Shown here piece after piece: positions 41,795 through 42,390 of a stretch of DNA of 42,390 nucleotides. This DNA comes from Betaproteobacteria bacterium Ga0077532 (lineage in GTDB: Bacteria; Pseudomonadota; Gammaproteobacteria; Burkholderiales; Ga0077523). The notes beneath the pieces were generated by a model. It had not been told where the DNA came from, made no database searches, and saw nothing but the letters and a program-made list of their open reading frames with translations. Each line of letters starts with the position of its first letter. Within the stretch, counting starts at the first letter, position 1. Location of the stretch: the NCBI GenBank assembly GCA_001464895.1, contig LNEE01000007.1, positions 1 to 42,390 of the forward strand, given 5' to 3'. The translations under genes and the position numbers were made by a program.

Positions 41795-41872
41795 TGACGC
41801 CTGCGCCGCGATGTAGAGGCACGGCACTTCGAGTGGGTCCGCAGCCTCGGAGGCGAAGGCGACGCTGAACAC
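41795..41872 (-). pseudogene. parE: Truncated ParE-like toxin remnant
   Basis: Directly after the decayed parD, GTG 41872 opens a frame reading VFSVAFASEAADPLE, then CLYIAAQASLAIV. This resembles the first 28 residues of ParE-type toxins (FxVxFxPEAxxDLxxLYxYIAxxASPxIA). Similarity ends near 41795, just before the 3' end of higA on the other strand. The catalytic C-terminal part is missing. Confidence 0.6.
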
Positions 41873-41874
41873 GA

Positions 41875-42113
41875 TCAAGGTTCGGCCGGAGCCTCCTCGT
41901 GTGCCACGGCGAGTCGGGCCTTGACTGGCATCCAGCCCGACGGCGCGCGACGGATCTGCCTCGAGTGAGTCATACGCCTCTGCCACATCCTTCCGCGCAA
42001 TCCATCGCAGATGAGCTCGCTTCCGTCGCGTACTCGCCGACAGCTACCTTCGCTCTCACGGCCTCGGCCATCTTGTTCGGTAACGTCACGCTGAACGTCT
42101 CTGTCGAGCCCAC
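41875..42113 (-). pseudogene. parD: ParD-like antitoxin, multiply frameshifted
   Basis: A GTG at 42113 with AGAGGG upstream starts GSTETFSVTLPNKMAEAVRA and AKVAVGEYATE, the normal ParD N-terminus. One lost base then moves ELICDGLR into another frame. A deletion follows, then AYDSLEADPSRAV and, in yet another frame, VKARLAVAHEEAPAEP before TGA at 41875-41877. Every part of a ParD antitoxin is recognisable, but in at least three frames. Confidence 0.75.
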
Positions 42114-42198
42114 GATTCGCCCTCTCAGATTGGGATCTACGCTTCCGACAATCCGGCCCGCGTCGCCCCGACCGTTCAACGTCGCCGCCGGAGGGCTC

Positions 42199-42390
42199 CT
42201 ATGCCGCCACCCTCGCATACAACCGATCGATGATCCCGAGCATGTCCTCCGGCAGCTTCGCCCTCGCCGCCTCAGCGATTTCCGGAGGAACGCCGAACCT
42301 CGCTTCCGCCACCGCACCCGCGATCGCAGCCACCGTGTCGCTGTCGCCACCGATCGAGATCGACAGTCGGATGGCGTGCTCGAAGTCCCG
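42199..42390 (-). CDS. ADP-ribosylglycohydrolase, C-terminal part (enters from the right edge)
   Basis: A 63-residue C-terminal piece opens at the window edge and stops at TAG 42199-42201. It carries the Mg-binding GGDSDTVAAIAGAVAEA of the family, preceded by RDFEHAIRLSISI. These are exactly the elements missing from the protein cut off at the left edge, which ends at VPEALIC. The upstream part lies outside the window, or, if the molecule is circular, at positions 569-1. The DNA between the gene end and the parD remnant (42114-42198) shows nothing clear. Confidence 0.88.
   Translation of the reverse strand, partial: RDFEHAIRLSISIGGDSDTVAAIAGAVAEARFGVPPEIAEAARAKLPEDMLGIIDRLYARVAA

Noticed and set aside
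1..42390. tRNA, rRNA or phage/transposon genes marking the island boundaries
   Set aside because: I looked for cloverleaf-like segments, transposase DDE motifs and integrase signatures and saw none; I cannot exclude a short tRNA fragment.

Overview
The window reads as accessory chromosome or plasmid DNA from a GC-rich proteobacterium. A PEP-CTERM protein, an envelope beta-barrel protein, SAM-II type riboswitches and mostly Shine-Dalgarno-led genes fit a beta-, gamma- or alphaproteobacterium; I cannot place it more finely. I see no tRNA, rRNA, CRISPR array, transposase, integrase or replication initiator.

Layout. (1) 1-9214, mixed metabolic and unknown genes: an ADP-ribosylglycohydrolase (cut by the window edge) coupled to a dual-specificity-type phosphatase; a leader holding what look like two tandem SAM-II aptamers, the first with a terminator and a possible antiterminator; a tandem-HD (SpoT/MESH1-like) protein overlapping metK; a sirtuin; then a plus-strand run of an unknown Cys/His protein, an N-formylglutamate amidohydrolase-like enzyme, a second protein with the same Cys/His module, a very small ORF and a DUF3293 protein. 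(2) 9499-28287, a minus-strand defence island. Reading in transcription order it has a UvrD helicase with a Cas4/AddB-like nuclease end, a beta-class DNA methyltransferase and a helicase-nuclease restriction subunit (one operon), then after a terminator-like hairpin a complete type I Zorya system (zorA, zorB, zorC, zorD), then an unusual fusion of a DEDDh 3'-5' exonuclease to an RDD membrane domain. (3) 29019-36593, envelope and regulatory genes: an NPY-repeat secreted protein, an outer-membrane beta-barrel protein, a divergent WYL regulator with two operator-like palindromes between, a three-gene unknown operon bounded downstream by a decayed copy of the WYL gene's 3' end, and a MerR-type regulator with a VIT/von Willebrand A protein. 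(4) 36813-42113, an AAA+ ATPase followed by a toxin-antitoxin graveyard: a twice-frameshifted PIN toxin with an intact ribbon-helix-helix antitoxin, an orphan Phd/YefM antitoxin, a HigA-like antitoxin whose toxin has lost its middle, an intact higBA pair and a decayed parDE pair, with a PEP-CTERM protein gene between 41-nt direct repeats.

How it fits together. SAM appears as a feedback-sensed product (riboswitch, MetK) and as cofactor of the restriction-modification methyltransferase. Zorya and the restriction/helicase operon form a layered anti-phage island, with the exonuclease-RDD gene as a possible new accessory component. NAD/ADP-ribose chemistry recurs (ADP-ribosylglycohydrolase, sirtuin).

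The two window ends carry complementary halves of an ADP-ribosylglycohydrolase on the same strand, with only about 10 nt apparently missing between them. This hints that the sequence may be a linearised circular molecule, or alternatively that two paralogues bound it.
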